Part shown: positions 32,238-40,172 of the stretch, piece by piece
Position numbering within the stretch: position 1 is the first letter of the stretch
Layout: each line of letters opens with the position of its first letter
Origin: Bacillus marasmi
GTDB lineage: Bacteria; Bacillota; Bacilli; Bacillales; Cytobacillaceae
Reading direction: 5' to 3'
Length of the DNA: 64,000 nucleotides
Assembly: GCF_902168435.1 (NCBI RefSeq)
Contig: NZ_LR656164.1
Location: forward strand, 335,300-399,299
Translations under genes and position numbers: made by a program
The notes under the pieces: generated by a model
The model's input: only the letters and a program-made list of their open reading frames with translations
Databases searched by the model: none
What the model was told of the DNA's origin: nothing

Positions 32238-32406
32238 AATGTGTCTGGATTTTTTTTATATAAATGTTATTGTATTTATTAAGTAATTCGTCTAGTTCTT
32301 GGCTATGGCGTATTGCTGCCGATGAACTGAGTCCTTTTTTTGAAACAACAGAAATCAATTCTGCCCGTTTCTGTTCAATGAGGGTAAGCAGGTCATGTTT
32401 TAACAA
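32236..32406 (-). CDS. Spo0E-family aspartyl-phosphate phosphatase
   Basis: Small phosphatases of this family remove the phosphate from Spo0A and delay sporulation. The 56-residue frame opens with a TTG start that has AAAGGA eight bases upstream. It contains the family signature SQELDELLNKY preceded by the helix IEQKRAELISVV, which fits the two-helix Spo0E fold. It has no ATG, so ATG-based gene finding misses it. The gene converges on the ABC exporter operon and shares its terminator. Motif and length make the family call good; the exact target is inferred. Confidence 0.85.
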   Translation of the reverse strand: MLKHDLLTLIEQKRAELISVVSKKGLSSSAAIRHSQELDELLNKYNNIYIKKIQTH

Positions 32407-32728
32407 GGTATTGGTCCTTTCACATTTTATTTGTAAAAATCGTTAACGTTTTTTGAAATAAAATGAAAAATTGTAAAGTAAATGACATTTGTGCACATTA
32501 CTTTCACTATTATAGCCGAGTTTGATTGTAAATTCAAAGACAAAACAGTAAAAAAATTCATATTCTATATATTTCGAAAAATTGTCACAATGTCTACTTA
32601 TCATTATTACTGTATTTATGTAAAATACGGTACAGGGCATAAATTGTTCACAGCTTCTTCAGTATCATTAAGAAAAAAGTTTTGTTAGAATGAGACAAGG
32701 ACAAAAGTAAAAAAGGGATGTGTAATGA

Positions 32729-33436
32729 ATGGATGAAATTAATATCTTCTTAGCACTCGGTGCGGGATTTTTAAGCTTCATTTCACCATGTTGTTTACCA
32801 TTATATCCGGCCTTTCTGTCGTATATAACTGGGATGAGTGTAGGAGAATTAAAGAGTGAAAATGGTATGCTGCAAAAGCGCAGCTTGCTACATACATTAT
32901 TCTTCCTTGTCGGCTTTTCAGCTATCTTTATCGCTCTGGGCTTTGCCACATCATTGGTTGGTCAATTCTTCAGAGAATACAATGATCTAATCCGACAAGT
33001 CGGCGCCATTTTTATTATTCTTTTCGGACTTGTAATTGTTGGTGTATTCAAGCCTGAATTTTTAATGAAGGAAAGACGCTTTGAAATTAAAAACCGCCCA
33101 TCAGGGTATTTGGGCTCCGTGTTAATCGGGATGGCATTCGCAGCTGGATGGACTCCTTGTACAGGTCCAATTCTTGGAGTGGTTATTTCACTAGCAAGTA
33201 CAAATCCAAGCTCTGGAATGCTATATATGATCGCCTATTTACTCGGCTTCGCCATTCCATTCTTCGCTCTATCATTCTTTATCGGTAGAATGCAATGGAT
33301 TCGTAAGAACAATGTGAAAATTATGAAAATCGGTGGCTGGATTATGATTGTCATGGGTATCGTGTTATTCTTTGACTGGATGACAAAAATCATTATCTTT
33401 ATCCAGCAGTTTACTGGTGGCTTTACTGGATTTTAA
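32729..33436 (+). CDS. ccdA: Cytochrome c biogenesis thiol-electron carrier CcdA
   Basis: CcdA carries reducing power across the membrane to extracytoplasmic thioredoxin-like proteins in cytochrome c maturation and spore formation. The 235-residue, six-helix protein has the two redox cysteines in matching repeats, [11 protein letters not shown] and AGWTPCTGP. Length is typical. It heads the ccdA-yneI-ccdC set conserved in Bacillus. Confidence 0.96.
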   Translation: MDEINIFLALGAGFLSFISPCCLPLYPAFLSYITGMSVGELKSENGMLQKRSLLHTLFFLVGFSAIFIALGFATSLVGQFFREYNDLIRQVGAIFIILFGLVIVGVFKPEFLMKERRFEIKNRPSGYLGSVLIGMAFAAGWTPCTGPILGVVISLASTNPSSGMLYMIAYLLGFAIPFFALSFFIGRMQWIRKNNVKIMKIGGWIMIVMGIVLFFDWMTKIIIFIQQFTGGFTGF

Positions 33437-33521
33437 TAAGTAGTTTATAGTATGCTACACTAGTATCGGCACAAAATGAGTGGTTAAATCTTTCCTGGTT
33501 TTAATCGTGGGAGGGTAATGG

Positions 33522-33878
33522 ATGGCGAGAATTTTAATCATTGATGATGCACAATTTATGAGATCGATGCTAACGAATATTTTAGTAAAAGCAAATCATG
33601 AAATCGTTGGTGAAGGTGAAACCGGTAAAGAAGCAGTCCAGCTCTTTTTTGAAAAGAAACCAGATTTAACGATCATGGATATTACGATGCCGGAAATGAG
33701 CGGGGTTGAAGCAACGAAGGCCATCAAGCGTGATTTTCCAGATGCTAATATTATCATGTGCTCAGCGATGGGACAGCAAAAAATGGTTCTCGAAGCAATC
33801 GAAGCCGGCGCTAAAGACTTTATCATCAAGCCATTTAATGAAAGTAGAGTATTGGAGACCATCAAACGGTTTCTATAA
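33522..33878 (+). CDS. yneI: Stand-alone CheY-like response regulator YneI
   Basis: A single receiver domain of 118 residues with no output domain. The acidic pair is DDAQFM near residue 8, the phospho-acceptor aspartate is in TIMDITMPEMSG near 53, and the conserved Ser and Lys are in CSAMGQ and IIKPFN. The gene lies between ccdA and ccdC as in B. subtilis. A strong terminator follows, so ccdC may have its own promoter. Confidence 0.93.
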   Translation: MARILIIDDAQFMRSMLTNILVKANHEIVGEGETGKEAVQLFFEKKPDLTIMDITMPEMSGVEATKAIKRDFPDANIIMCSAMGQQKMVLEAIEAGAKDFIIKPFNESRVLETIKRFL

Positions 33879-33882
33879 GATG

Positions 33883-33920
33883 AACAAGCCATTTAAGGAT
33901 TCCTTAAATGGCTTGTTTTG
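33883..33920 (+). terminator. Rho-independent terminator after yneI
   Basis: Perfect 17-bp inverted repeat, AACAAGCCATTTAAGGA and its complement around a single base, followed by T residues. Confidence 0.92.
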
Positions 33921-34048
33921 ACTACAATTTTGCTGAAATGTTGAAATAAGGTGCGAATGATTTTGTCCATTTCAAGGATAATATGAGTTTCCATTTTTCT
34001 TTTTTGTAGTTTTGTATATAATGTTAGTGTAAAACTTAAAAGATAAGG

Positions 34049-34549
34049 ATGAAAAATATGAATTGGGTCGTTCTTTCTTCAATCGGTGCCGTCTTCATGG
34101 GGACTTTCGTCATGATTATGAGAATCCGGTCCGCAAAAAAACCAGCAAGTGCCAAGAAAATTATTCTACCACCTTTGTTTATGAGCACTGGTGCACTGAT
34201 GTTTTTATTCCCAATGTTTCGCGTGACGCCATTAGAAGTAATTGAGGCTGCCTCAGTCGGCATGCTCTTCTCGATTTTGTTAATTAAAACGTCTAAGTTT
34301 GAAATACGTGATCAAGATATTTACCTAAAACCGTCCAAGGCATTCGTTTTTATTTTAATAGGATTACTGGTTCTCCGAATCATCATGAAATCGCTCATGA
34401 GCGCATCATTCGATGTCGGCGAGCTCGGCGGTATGTTCTGGATCCTAGCATTCGGAATGATCGTCCCATGGCGCGTTGCCATGTACATGAACTTCCGCAA
34501 GCTGCAATTGCAACTGCAAGGGCAGACGACTAACGTAACGACGGTATAA
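34049..34549 (+). CDS. ccdC: CcdC membrane protein
   Basis: 166-residue protein with about five membrane helices and the CcdC features KKPASAKKIILPP and a C-terminal WRVAMYMNFRKL. In B. subtilis ccdC lies next to ccdA but is not essential for cytochrome c maturation. Its molecular role is not known. Confidence 0.92.
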   Translation: MKNMNWVVLSSIGAVFMGTFVMIMRIRSAKKPASAKKIILPPLFMSTGALMFLFPMFRVTPLEVIEAASVGMLFSILLIKTSKFEIRDQDIYLKPSKAFVFILIGLLVLRIIMKSLMSASFDVGELGGMFWILAFGMIVPWRVAMYMNFRKLQLQLQGQTTNVTTV

Positions 34550-34590
34550 GAAATAGGGGACAGACCGAATTTTGTTGAATTCCCTAAAAT

Positions 34591-34639
34591 AAAGCAAGTG
34601 GAGGAAAGATATCGTTTCTTTTTTCTCCACTTGCTTTTG
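34591..34639 (+). terminator. Rho-independent terminator after ccdC
   Basis: Long stem with AAAGCAAGTGGAG pairing with CTCCACTTGCTTT and a T-rich loop and end. Confidence 0.85.
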
Positions 34640-34664
34640 CTTATTTGAATAAGTAGGGTCTTCA

Positions 34665-35444
34665 TGAGTTCATTTGTGTTGAATTGTGGTCGGGGATTGA
34701 ACTCATGGGGCGTTTATGAGTTCATTTGTGAGGATTTGAAGCCGGGTTTTGAACTCATGAGGTGTTCATGAGTTCATTTGTGTTGATTTGTGGTCAGGTA
34801 TTGAACTCATGAGGCGTTCATGAGTTCATTTTAGGTGATTTAGAGCCGAGAATTGAACTCATGAGGCGTTTATGAGTTCATTTGTGAGGATTTGAAGCCG
34901 GGTTTTGAACTCATGAGGTGTTCATGAGTTCATTTGTGTTGATTTGTGGTCAGGTATTGAACTCATGAGGCGTTCATGAGTTCATTTTAGGTGATTTAGA
35001 GCCGAGTATTGAACTCATGAGGTGTTTATGAGTTCATTTTAGGTGATTTAGAGCCGAGTATTGAACTCATGAGGTGTTTATGAGTTCATTTTAGGTGATT
35101 TAGAGCCGAGTATTGAACTCATGAGGTGTTTATGAGTTCATTTTAGGTGATTTAGAGCCGAGTATTGAACTCATGAGGTGTTTATGAGTTCATTTTAGGT
35201 GATTTAGAGCCGAGTATTGAACTCATGAGGTGTTTATGAGTTCATTTTAGGTGATTTAGAGCCGGGTATTGAACTCATGAGGTGTTTATGAGTTCATTTT
35301 AGGTGATTTAGAGCCGAGTATTGAACTCATGAGGTGTTTATGAGTTCATTTTAGGTGATTTAGAGCCGAGTATTGAACTCATGAGGCGTTTATGAGTTCA
35401 TTTGTGATGATTTGGAGCCGGGTATTGAACTCATGAGGTCTTCA
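34665..35444 (+). repeat. Fifteen-unit tandem array, 52-bp period
   Basis: TGAGTTCA starts at 34665 and every 52 bp to 35393. Each unit holds TGAGTTCA, a filler, then TGAACTCATGAGG, so each can form a hairpin. Units 2-4 and 5-7 are nearly identical as blocks, a three-unit (156-bp) higher-order repeat. Units 8-14 are almost uniform. There are no unique spacers, so it is not a CRISPR array. A degenerate reverse copy lies at 35474-35505. It contains no gene. Confidence 0.95.
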
Positions 35445-35518
35445 TATGATTACTTCAGTAAGCAAAATAAAAAAATGAACCTATGAGATATTCATAAGTT
35501 CATTTCTAAGAATCCAGT

Positions 35519-35953
35519 CTAGAAAAATTGTTCATATGGAGTGAGGTCGATGTGACGCTCGTCCATTTTTTTACGCAAAAATTTATGATCGCGCTTTGGT
35601 GTCGCTAAAATATAGCCGCGGATAATTAAATCCTGGGTAATTACTGTGGCGTTCTCAGCTAAGGCAAGCTCACCAATTTTTCCAGCAATCTTTTGCTTAG
35701 CAACATCACGGAATAATTCAGGAACCGGGCTCACAAGATCATTTAGGAACTCTTTCTGCTCGTCACCCCAAAGCTCGAGCGTTTCATTAATATAAAATAG
35801 TTCCCAATCCATATCGGACTTGCCATCTTGCTTTGGTAATTTCTTGAAAAACTTACGAAACATAAAGTAGCCGCCAATTGTCATCAAAACAACCATGACA
35901 GCGCACCAAAAGGCGATAAACCACATAAACCAATCTTGAAGCATATCTTTCAC
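35519..35953 (-). CDS. yneK: YneK (DUF2621) membrane-anchored protein
   Basis: 144 residues: one N-terminal membrane helix (about 8-30), then a soluble domain with the conserved NETLELWGDEQKEFLNDLVSPVPELFRD and LIIRGYILATPKRDHKFL segments of DUF2621. Function is unknown. The order ccdA-yneI-ccdC-yneK agrees with B. subtilis, but here the gene is inverted and set off by the 52-bp repeat array. Confidence 0.92.
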   Translation of the reverse strand: MKDMLQDWFMWFIAFWCAVMVVLMTIGGYFMFRKFFKKLPKQDGKSDMDWELFYINETLELWGDEQKEFLNDLVSPVPELFRDVAKQKIAGKIGELALAENATVITQDLIIRGYILATPKRDHKFLRKKMDERHIDLTPYEQFF

Positions 35954-36158
35954 CTACAAAACCATTTTTTTCGGGCAGCATTGCTTGACCAACGAGAAAA
36001 ATTGATATTTACGAATTTCACAAAGCAAAGCGTATCTTTGATAAAATCAAAAATGCAAAATATTCTGCCCTTACTTAGTTTCATTATAGTCTGATTTATG
36101 AATAACTGACAAGTAAATGGCAACCTCGACACGATTCGTCATTTTTCGTATTTTCCAC

Positions 36159-36187
36159 TTGTAAATGTGGTGATATGTTAGTATAAT
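36159..36187 (+). promoter_or_regulatory. Sigma-A promoter of selC
   Basis: TTGTAA at 36159-36164 and TATAAT at 36182-36187, separated by 17 bases, place a transcription start about 20 bases before the tRNA. Confidence 0.75.
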
Positions 36188-36212
36188 AAAACTTGTCACT
36201 TCTAATAATCAT

Positions 36213-36309
36213 GGGGCTGGATGGGGTACTGGTGTCCTCCGCGGTCTTCAAAACCGTCTGTGACCTGCGTGCCAGGTCAGGTGAGTTCGATTCTCACGCG
36301 GTCCCGCCA
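36213..36309 (+). tRNA. selC: tRNA-Sec, anticodon UCA
   Basis: About 97 bases including an encoded CCA end. The anticodon arm GCGGT-CTTCAAA-ACCGT shows UCA at 36248-36250. A long variable arm with a perfect 7-bp stem TGACCTG/CAGGTCA, the T arm GTGAG-TTCGATT-CTCAC, and a long acceptor stem GGGGCTGG/GCGGTCCC (7 pairs including G-U, with a mismatch at the eighth) are the hallmarks of bacterial selenocysteine tRNA. It has its own promoter and terminator. selA, selB and selD are not in the window and must lie elsewhere. An ordinary opal-suppressor serine tRNA is unlikely given the arm lengths. Confidence 0.94.
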
Positions 36310-36332
36310 AATGTTGATACTATTACATATTT

Positions 36333-36368
36333 AACCGTACTGAGTGTATTTTGCTCGTACGGTTTTTT
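36333..36368 (+). terminator. Rho-independent terminator after selC
   Basis: Stem AACCGTAC/GTACGGTT followed by TTTTT, 24 bases after the tRNA CCA. Confidence 0.88.
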
Positions 36369-36524
36369 GATGTTTTTCTGTACCGAGATATGTTGAGAAA
36401 ACCTAAATTCTAACCTGAATTTCTTGACAAGTTTTTGAATATGGAAAAAAATATAATGAAACAGAAGAATTGGAGTAGGATGCTTCTATATTTCGATGGA
36501 AAATTTAAAAAAAGGATTGATACT

Positions 36525-36968
36525 ATGACCAGCAACAAAGAACAGATTGCAGGAAAGAAAGCACAATTAATGCAATTGGCTACTGATTTTAGTAAAGAAT
36601 ATTTAACCGAAGAATATGATGTTCTTATCGAAAAATTGATAAGCAAAATGGCTAGAAAAAGAGACGTCCCTTTTATGTCGGGTAAAATTGAAATCTGGGC
36701 AGCGGCAGTTATTCATGCGTTGGGTACTATTAATTTTTTGTTTGATAAAGATAGTGAACCCTATGTGTCAGTTCATGACATTTGTGATTTCTTTGGAACA
36801 AAACAAAGTACGACAACTCAAAGGTCAAAACAGATTAAAGACATGTTTAAACTTTCATATTTTAATAGCGATTTTTCCACCGAGTCAAATAATCAGAGTA
36901 ACCCCATGAATAATTTCATTGAGGTCAATGGTTTTCTTGTTCCGCAGGATTTTTTCAAAAAAAAATAA
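36525..36968 (+). CDS. DUF6398-like protein of unknown function
   Basis: 147-residue soluble protein. The block KMARKRDVPFMSGKIEIWAA, then AVIHALGTINFLFD and the helix-turn-helix-like DICDFFGTKQSTTTQRSKQI, resemble proteins annotated as DUF6398. The last part suggests it binds nucleic acid, but no function is known. The ATG is chosen for AAAGGA upstream; a longer in-frame version begins inside the selC trailer. It stands alone between selC and the Rad50-like gene. Confidence 0.75.
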   Translation: MTSNKEQIAGKKAQLMQLATDFSKEYLTEEYDVLIEKLISKMARKRDVPFMSGKIEIWAAAVIHALGTINFLFDKDSEPYVSVHDICDFFGTKQSTTTQRSKQIKDMFKLSYFNSDFSTESNNQSNPMNNFIEVNGFLVPQDFFKKK

Positions 36969-36988
36969 AAGGGGAATAAAGCATAGAA

Positions 36989-37053
36989 AAGAGGAGTTGG
37001 TCTGCCGTCCATGTTTGCGGTGTTTATTGTTAGGAAACGACCAAACTCCTCTT
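36989..37053. repeat. Long inverted repeat between converging genes
   Basis: Arms AAGAGGAGTTGGTC (36989-37002) and GACCAAACTCCTCTT (37039-37053) pair with one bulge around a 36-base loop. There is no T run, so it may be a structured RNA end or a small mobile remnant rather than a classical terminator. Confidence 0.5.
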
Positions 37054-37105
37054 GCCGTTGGGCATTTGCGATGATTTAGGTTCACAAGAAGGATATCCTC
37101 TTTGT

Positions 37106-38527
37106 TTAGTCCTTAACTTTCAATGTCAACGGCACTCCTTTTTTTACAGTTGCCGTAATGATTTGAATATCTTCCGGTGGTTCTAGATGAGTAACGCCTT
37201 CCATATTATCGAGGAAAAGAGGGTATTTGTAACTTGTAAATGTGTTAATTAAGGAAACAATTTCAAGAACACAACGTATTTTTTCACTATTAGAAAGGAC
37301 CCTATATGTTCTGTTCTTATAGCAAATTTGAAAATCCGGCCGTAATTCACCGTTCTTTAGCACTTTAAATAGCTCAATACTAGTATGTGTAAGGTGTTGA
37401 TTAATTTGATTTTGGTAATCGTTTGCAGCCACTCCTTGTCGATGCTTCATTCTTTTTAATTCATCTGACAAGGCTTTTTTCTTTATCGTCAAGTCATGTA
37501 ACTTATTCTCAACATTTATTAACTCCGTAGAATGCTGCGATACTTGATTAATATTTTGCTGGTAGGAAATCATCATTTGTAGCGTCTGTAGTCGCTGCTC
37601 TTTTTGGGCTTTTCTTTTTAATAAGTTGGCATAATTTTCTTGGGCATTTCCGATACCAGTTTCAACCTTATCTATTTCTTTTTTTAAATCATAATATCTT
37701 GTTTTCTTCAAATTTGTTATCGTCTCAAATTGCTCACTTGAAATCGGTTGAAAGCAAGTTGGGCATCTTTCACCACTTAATCGGACATCGCTTTCTAGTT
37801 CCGCCATTTGTTCTATGAAAGACTTCAATTGTGACTTTAATTCGATCCCATTTTCAATTTGTTCCTGTGTCTCATTTGTAATCTTTTCCAATTCAGTTTG
37901 TATGGTTTTGATCTCTGCATTAACATGTTCTATTGGTAAAATTGGATCAGGGTTATTGACCATGGCAATTGCTTGTTTTTTCAAAACGACCTTTTGGCCT
38001 TCATAAAAGGTTATGTTCGAATGAATTTGTTTTTGCTCCCTGATAATCCGTGCTTTTTCTTTTTCCAACTCATCATAATCATTCCGCTCGGAAAACATAT
38101 GATCAATCAGAAACGCTCTTGAAGAACTTTTATCTTCATCTGGAAAGAAATCCGGGAAAAAGCAATAAACAAACGCCTTATAGTCACCGACCAATCTTTC
38201 TATTTCCTTTTCTTTAACCGGTTTATTGTTTAAAAAAACAGAAGTAGTACCTTTTTGTGCAGTCATCGTTCGTTTGATAGTGTAATCTTGATTATGTATT
38301 TGGATAATCATCTCCACATACATCGTTGTTGCGCCTTCTTGTAGGTAATCCTTAATATACATTTTATATCCGTGCCTAGACACACCAAATAAACCGAAAA
38401 CAATCGCATCCCCAATCGAAGATTTTCCGGTAAAATTGTCCCCAAAAAAATGATTGGTTTTGCCGAATTGATAGCTGCTGTATGTATGACTCTTAAAATT
38501 TGAAAGTACCAGTGTTTTAATGAACAT
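37106..38527 (-). CDS. Rad50/SbcC-like mini SMC ATPase
   Basis: 473-residue protein shaped like a short Rad50: an N-terminal ATP-binding lobe with P-loop GDNFTGKSS near residue 30, coiled coil to about 230, a zinc-hook CPTC near 255, returning coil to about 370, and a C-terminal lobe with a signature-like LSNSEKIR and Walker B PLFLDN. The usual Walker B Glu is replaced by Asn in FLDNMEG. No Mre11/SbcD-type nuclease is next to it. Such small SMC ATPases are often found in phage or defence settings. Function is inferred only. Confidence 0.8.
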   Translation of the reverse strand: MFIKTLVLSNFKSHTYSSYQFGKTNHFFGDNFTGKSSIGDAIVFGLFGVSRHGYKMYIKDYLQEGATTMYVEMIIQIHNQDYTIKRTMTAQKGTTSVFLNNKPVKEKEIERLVGDYKAFVYCFFPDFFPDEDKSSSRAFLIDHMFSERNDYDELEKEKARIIREQKQIHSNITFYEGQKVVLKKQAIAMVNNPDPILPIEHVNAEIKTIQTELEKITNETQEQIENGIELKSQLKSFIEQMAELESDVRLSGERCPTCFQPISSEQFETITNLKKTRYYDLKKEIDKVETGIGNAQENYANLLKRKAQKEQRLQTLQMMISYQQNINQVSQHSTELINVENKLHDLTIKKKALSDELKRMKHRQGVAANDYQNQINQHLTHTSIELFKVLKNGELRPDFQICYKNRTYRVLSNSEKIRCVLEIVSLINTFTSYKYPLFLDNMEGVTHLEPPEDIQIITATVKKGVPLTLKVKD

Positions 38528-38714
38528 GGGATCATCCCTATTTTTTAAGAATAATAAAAAGTATCGCCAGAATACCCTTAGTATTACACATTTTCTGAAT
38601 GTTGGATATGGCGGATTTTAGTACGATCAGAAGTCTAAACTCAATACTGCAAAAATTTATTATTATTCTCCTTTTTACATCCACAAGACCCGTGGTAACC
38701 ACTACTATCATGGG

Positions 38715-38918
38715 CTAATCTTTTACATTCTCCTTATACTTACTAATAATTTCCTCATGAATTTCCGACAGCTCTTTTTTTCCTTCAATATAGTCCTCGA
38801 AAAATAGTAAGTCTTCTTCAGGTGGTTCCGGTGAATCTAATGAAGCAATGGAGAATGCATCCCTCACGAATTTTTTTCTTTGTTCTTTGGTTGTATTTTT
38901 GATGCTAAATTTATCCAT
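38715..38918 (-). CDS. VbhA-like orphan antitoxin
   Basis: 67-residue acidic protein with KEQRKKFVRDAFSIASLDSP, then EEDLLFFEDYIEGKKELSEIHEEIISKY. This pattern resembles small antitoxin VbhA-family proteins, which inhibit Fic-type AMP-transferases. No Fic gene is visible in the window. The start with AGAGGA upstream is used; the frame is open 16 codons earlier. The family call rests on pattern memory and should be treated as tentative. Confidence 0.55.
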   Translation of the reverse strand: MDKFSIKNTTKEQRKKFVRDAFSIASLDSPEPPEEDLLFFEDYIEGKKELSEIHEEIISKYKENVKD

Positions 38919-39185
38919 AGTATTTGTTCCTCTTATCCAATATTCAATATCAAATTGTCCTTGCATATATTTTATTAAAATATTAACTTTAGTAGAAATT
39001 ATTTTTCATATTAAACAAAATGTCATTATTTAATTGCTAAAATTGGTGCGTTTTTGGACAATTTCAATTTTTATCGTCTTGTTTTATTAGTATTTTAGTA
39101 TGATTAAATGACTCGAAAAATCTCCTTTTATAATACGGGGCGAAATGGTTGAATAACAGTATTTATTTTACCTGGATATAGTTGT

Positions 39186-39455
39186 TTGCCTTGCTACGAT
39201 AGCAGTTCCAAAGTGCTTTTCACGAGGGTAACCTCTAATGTAACCGGTATGAATTCGGGCTCAGCCCAAGATTATATTACTAATTTTCTATCAATGATGG
39301 ACGGAAAAGAGTATCAAAGAGTTATGAGTAATTACGCTACTACATATTGGAATATAAGAAAGGATTTTGGAGAAAGAGCGTTTCAAAAAGCATTAGAGGA
39401 AAAAAAACAGCCCCAGTGTTTCCATCAATCAAGATTAGGCGAACAGTTACTGTAG
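39186..39455 (+). CDS. Hypothetical protein, weakly supported
   Basis: An open frame of up to 89 codons starting at TTG, or 69 from an internal ATG at 39249. Neither start has a clear ribosome site. The C-terminal half (YATTYWNIRKDFGERAFQKALEEKK) looks like an amphipathic helix region of a real protein, so it may be a gene remnant. I do not recognise it. Confidence 0.3.
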   Translation: MPCYDSSSKVLFTRVTSNVTGMNSGSAQDYITNFLSMMDGKEYQRVMSNYATTYWNIRKDFGERAFQKALEEKKQPQCFHQSRLGEQLL

Positions 39456-39553
39456 CTGATCGCCATAATTATTCTTAGATTTAAAAAGGTTCAATATTGA
39501 AACTTATCTGAGTGAGTGTACGTACTACTTTATATACTTTTGGAGGTGGAAGA

Positions 39554-39739
39554 ATGAGGGAACAAGAGTTTATTGATGTAAAAATGAATGAAAGCGATTC
39601 GCTGGCAAACATTTTAGAAGAACTTGTTAATAAAAGAAGAAAAGAAACTGGATCCTACAATATTTTTGTTCAAGATGTTATACCTGTTGGACAAAATCGT
39701 TTCACTATTATCTTACGAACTGTTGTAGAAAGTTTCTAG
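39554..39739 (+). CDS. Hypothetical small protein
   Basis: 61-residue protein with an acidic N-terminal half and a strand-like C-terminal half (YNIFVQDVIPVGQNRFTIILRTV). GGAGGTGG lies just upstream of the ATG. A zinc-ribbon gene follows after 21 bases, so the two likely form an operon. I do not recognise a family. Confidence 0.6.
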   Translation: MREQEFIDVKMNESDSLANILEELVNKRRKETGSYNIFVQDVIPVGQNRFTIILRTVVESF

Positions 39740-39760
39740 CAACGAAAAGGGGATTTTATA

Positions 39761-39946
39761 ATGGAAAACTCGAGCAAAAAATGTATTAAGTGTGGTAGTA
39801 CGGAATTTACAGAGGCTACAGATTATATGCCTGTAAAACTTAGCAAGATGTCACTTAGTGGTTCAAATAAAATATACACCTTTTGTTTAGATTGCGGGGA
39901 AGTGGATTCTATTCGTATTGAAAACACAACTATTTTTAAAAAGTGA
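39761..39946 (+). CDS. Small zinc-ribbon protein
   Basis: 61 residues with two CxxC pairs, CIKCGS near residue 8 and CLDCGE near 45, which would hold one zinc ion. The linker between them is beta-rich. AAAGGGG precedes the ATG. Similar small ribbons occur as stand-alone proteins of unknown role. Confidence 0.68.
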   Translation: MENSSKKCIKCGSTEFTEATDYMPVKLSKMSLSGSNKIYTFCLDCGEVDSIRIENTTIFKK

Positions 39947-40124
39947 ATTATTAATTGTAGGGTTAAGATAATAGATTATATTGATAAATGGTGTAAGTTA
40001 ATCATTATCGGGTGCTATCCCTAGCAAGGATAAGAGTCCTTTTTCGTTTTGGGTCCATTTAAAGAGGAAGGCTTATGAAAGTAGGTTAGCGCATAATAGA
40101 AAAAACGTGATAATCAATGGAGAA

Positions 40125-40162
40125 AATGAAGCTATTTGTTAATAGAAACAAATAGCTTCATT
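40125..40162 (-). terminator. Terminator after the MATE gene
   Basis: Perfect 16-bp stem AATGAAGCTATTTGTT/AACAAATAGCTTCATT just beyond the MATE stop codon. Confidence 0.85.
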
Positions 40163-40172
40163 AGTTGTAAGT

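Noticed and set aside
32264-32446. Plus-strand frame
   Set aside because: It is antisense to the Spo0E-like gene and has no ribosome site.
34665-35444. CRISPR array
   Set aside because: Units are contiguous 52-bp repeats with shared filler; there are no unique spacers and no cas genes.
36213-36309. Ordinary serine tRNA or opal suppressor
   Set aside because: The acceptor plus T stem length, the long variable arm and the UCA anticodon fit tRNA-Sec better.
36193-36396. Open frame across the selC region
   Set aside because: It runs through the tRNA gene and its terminator.
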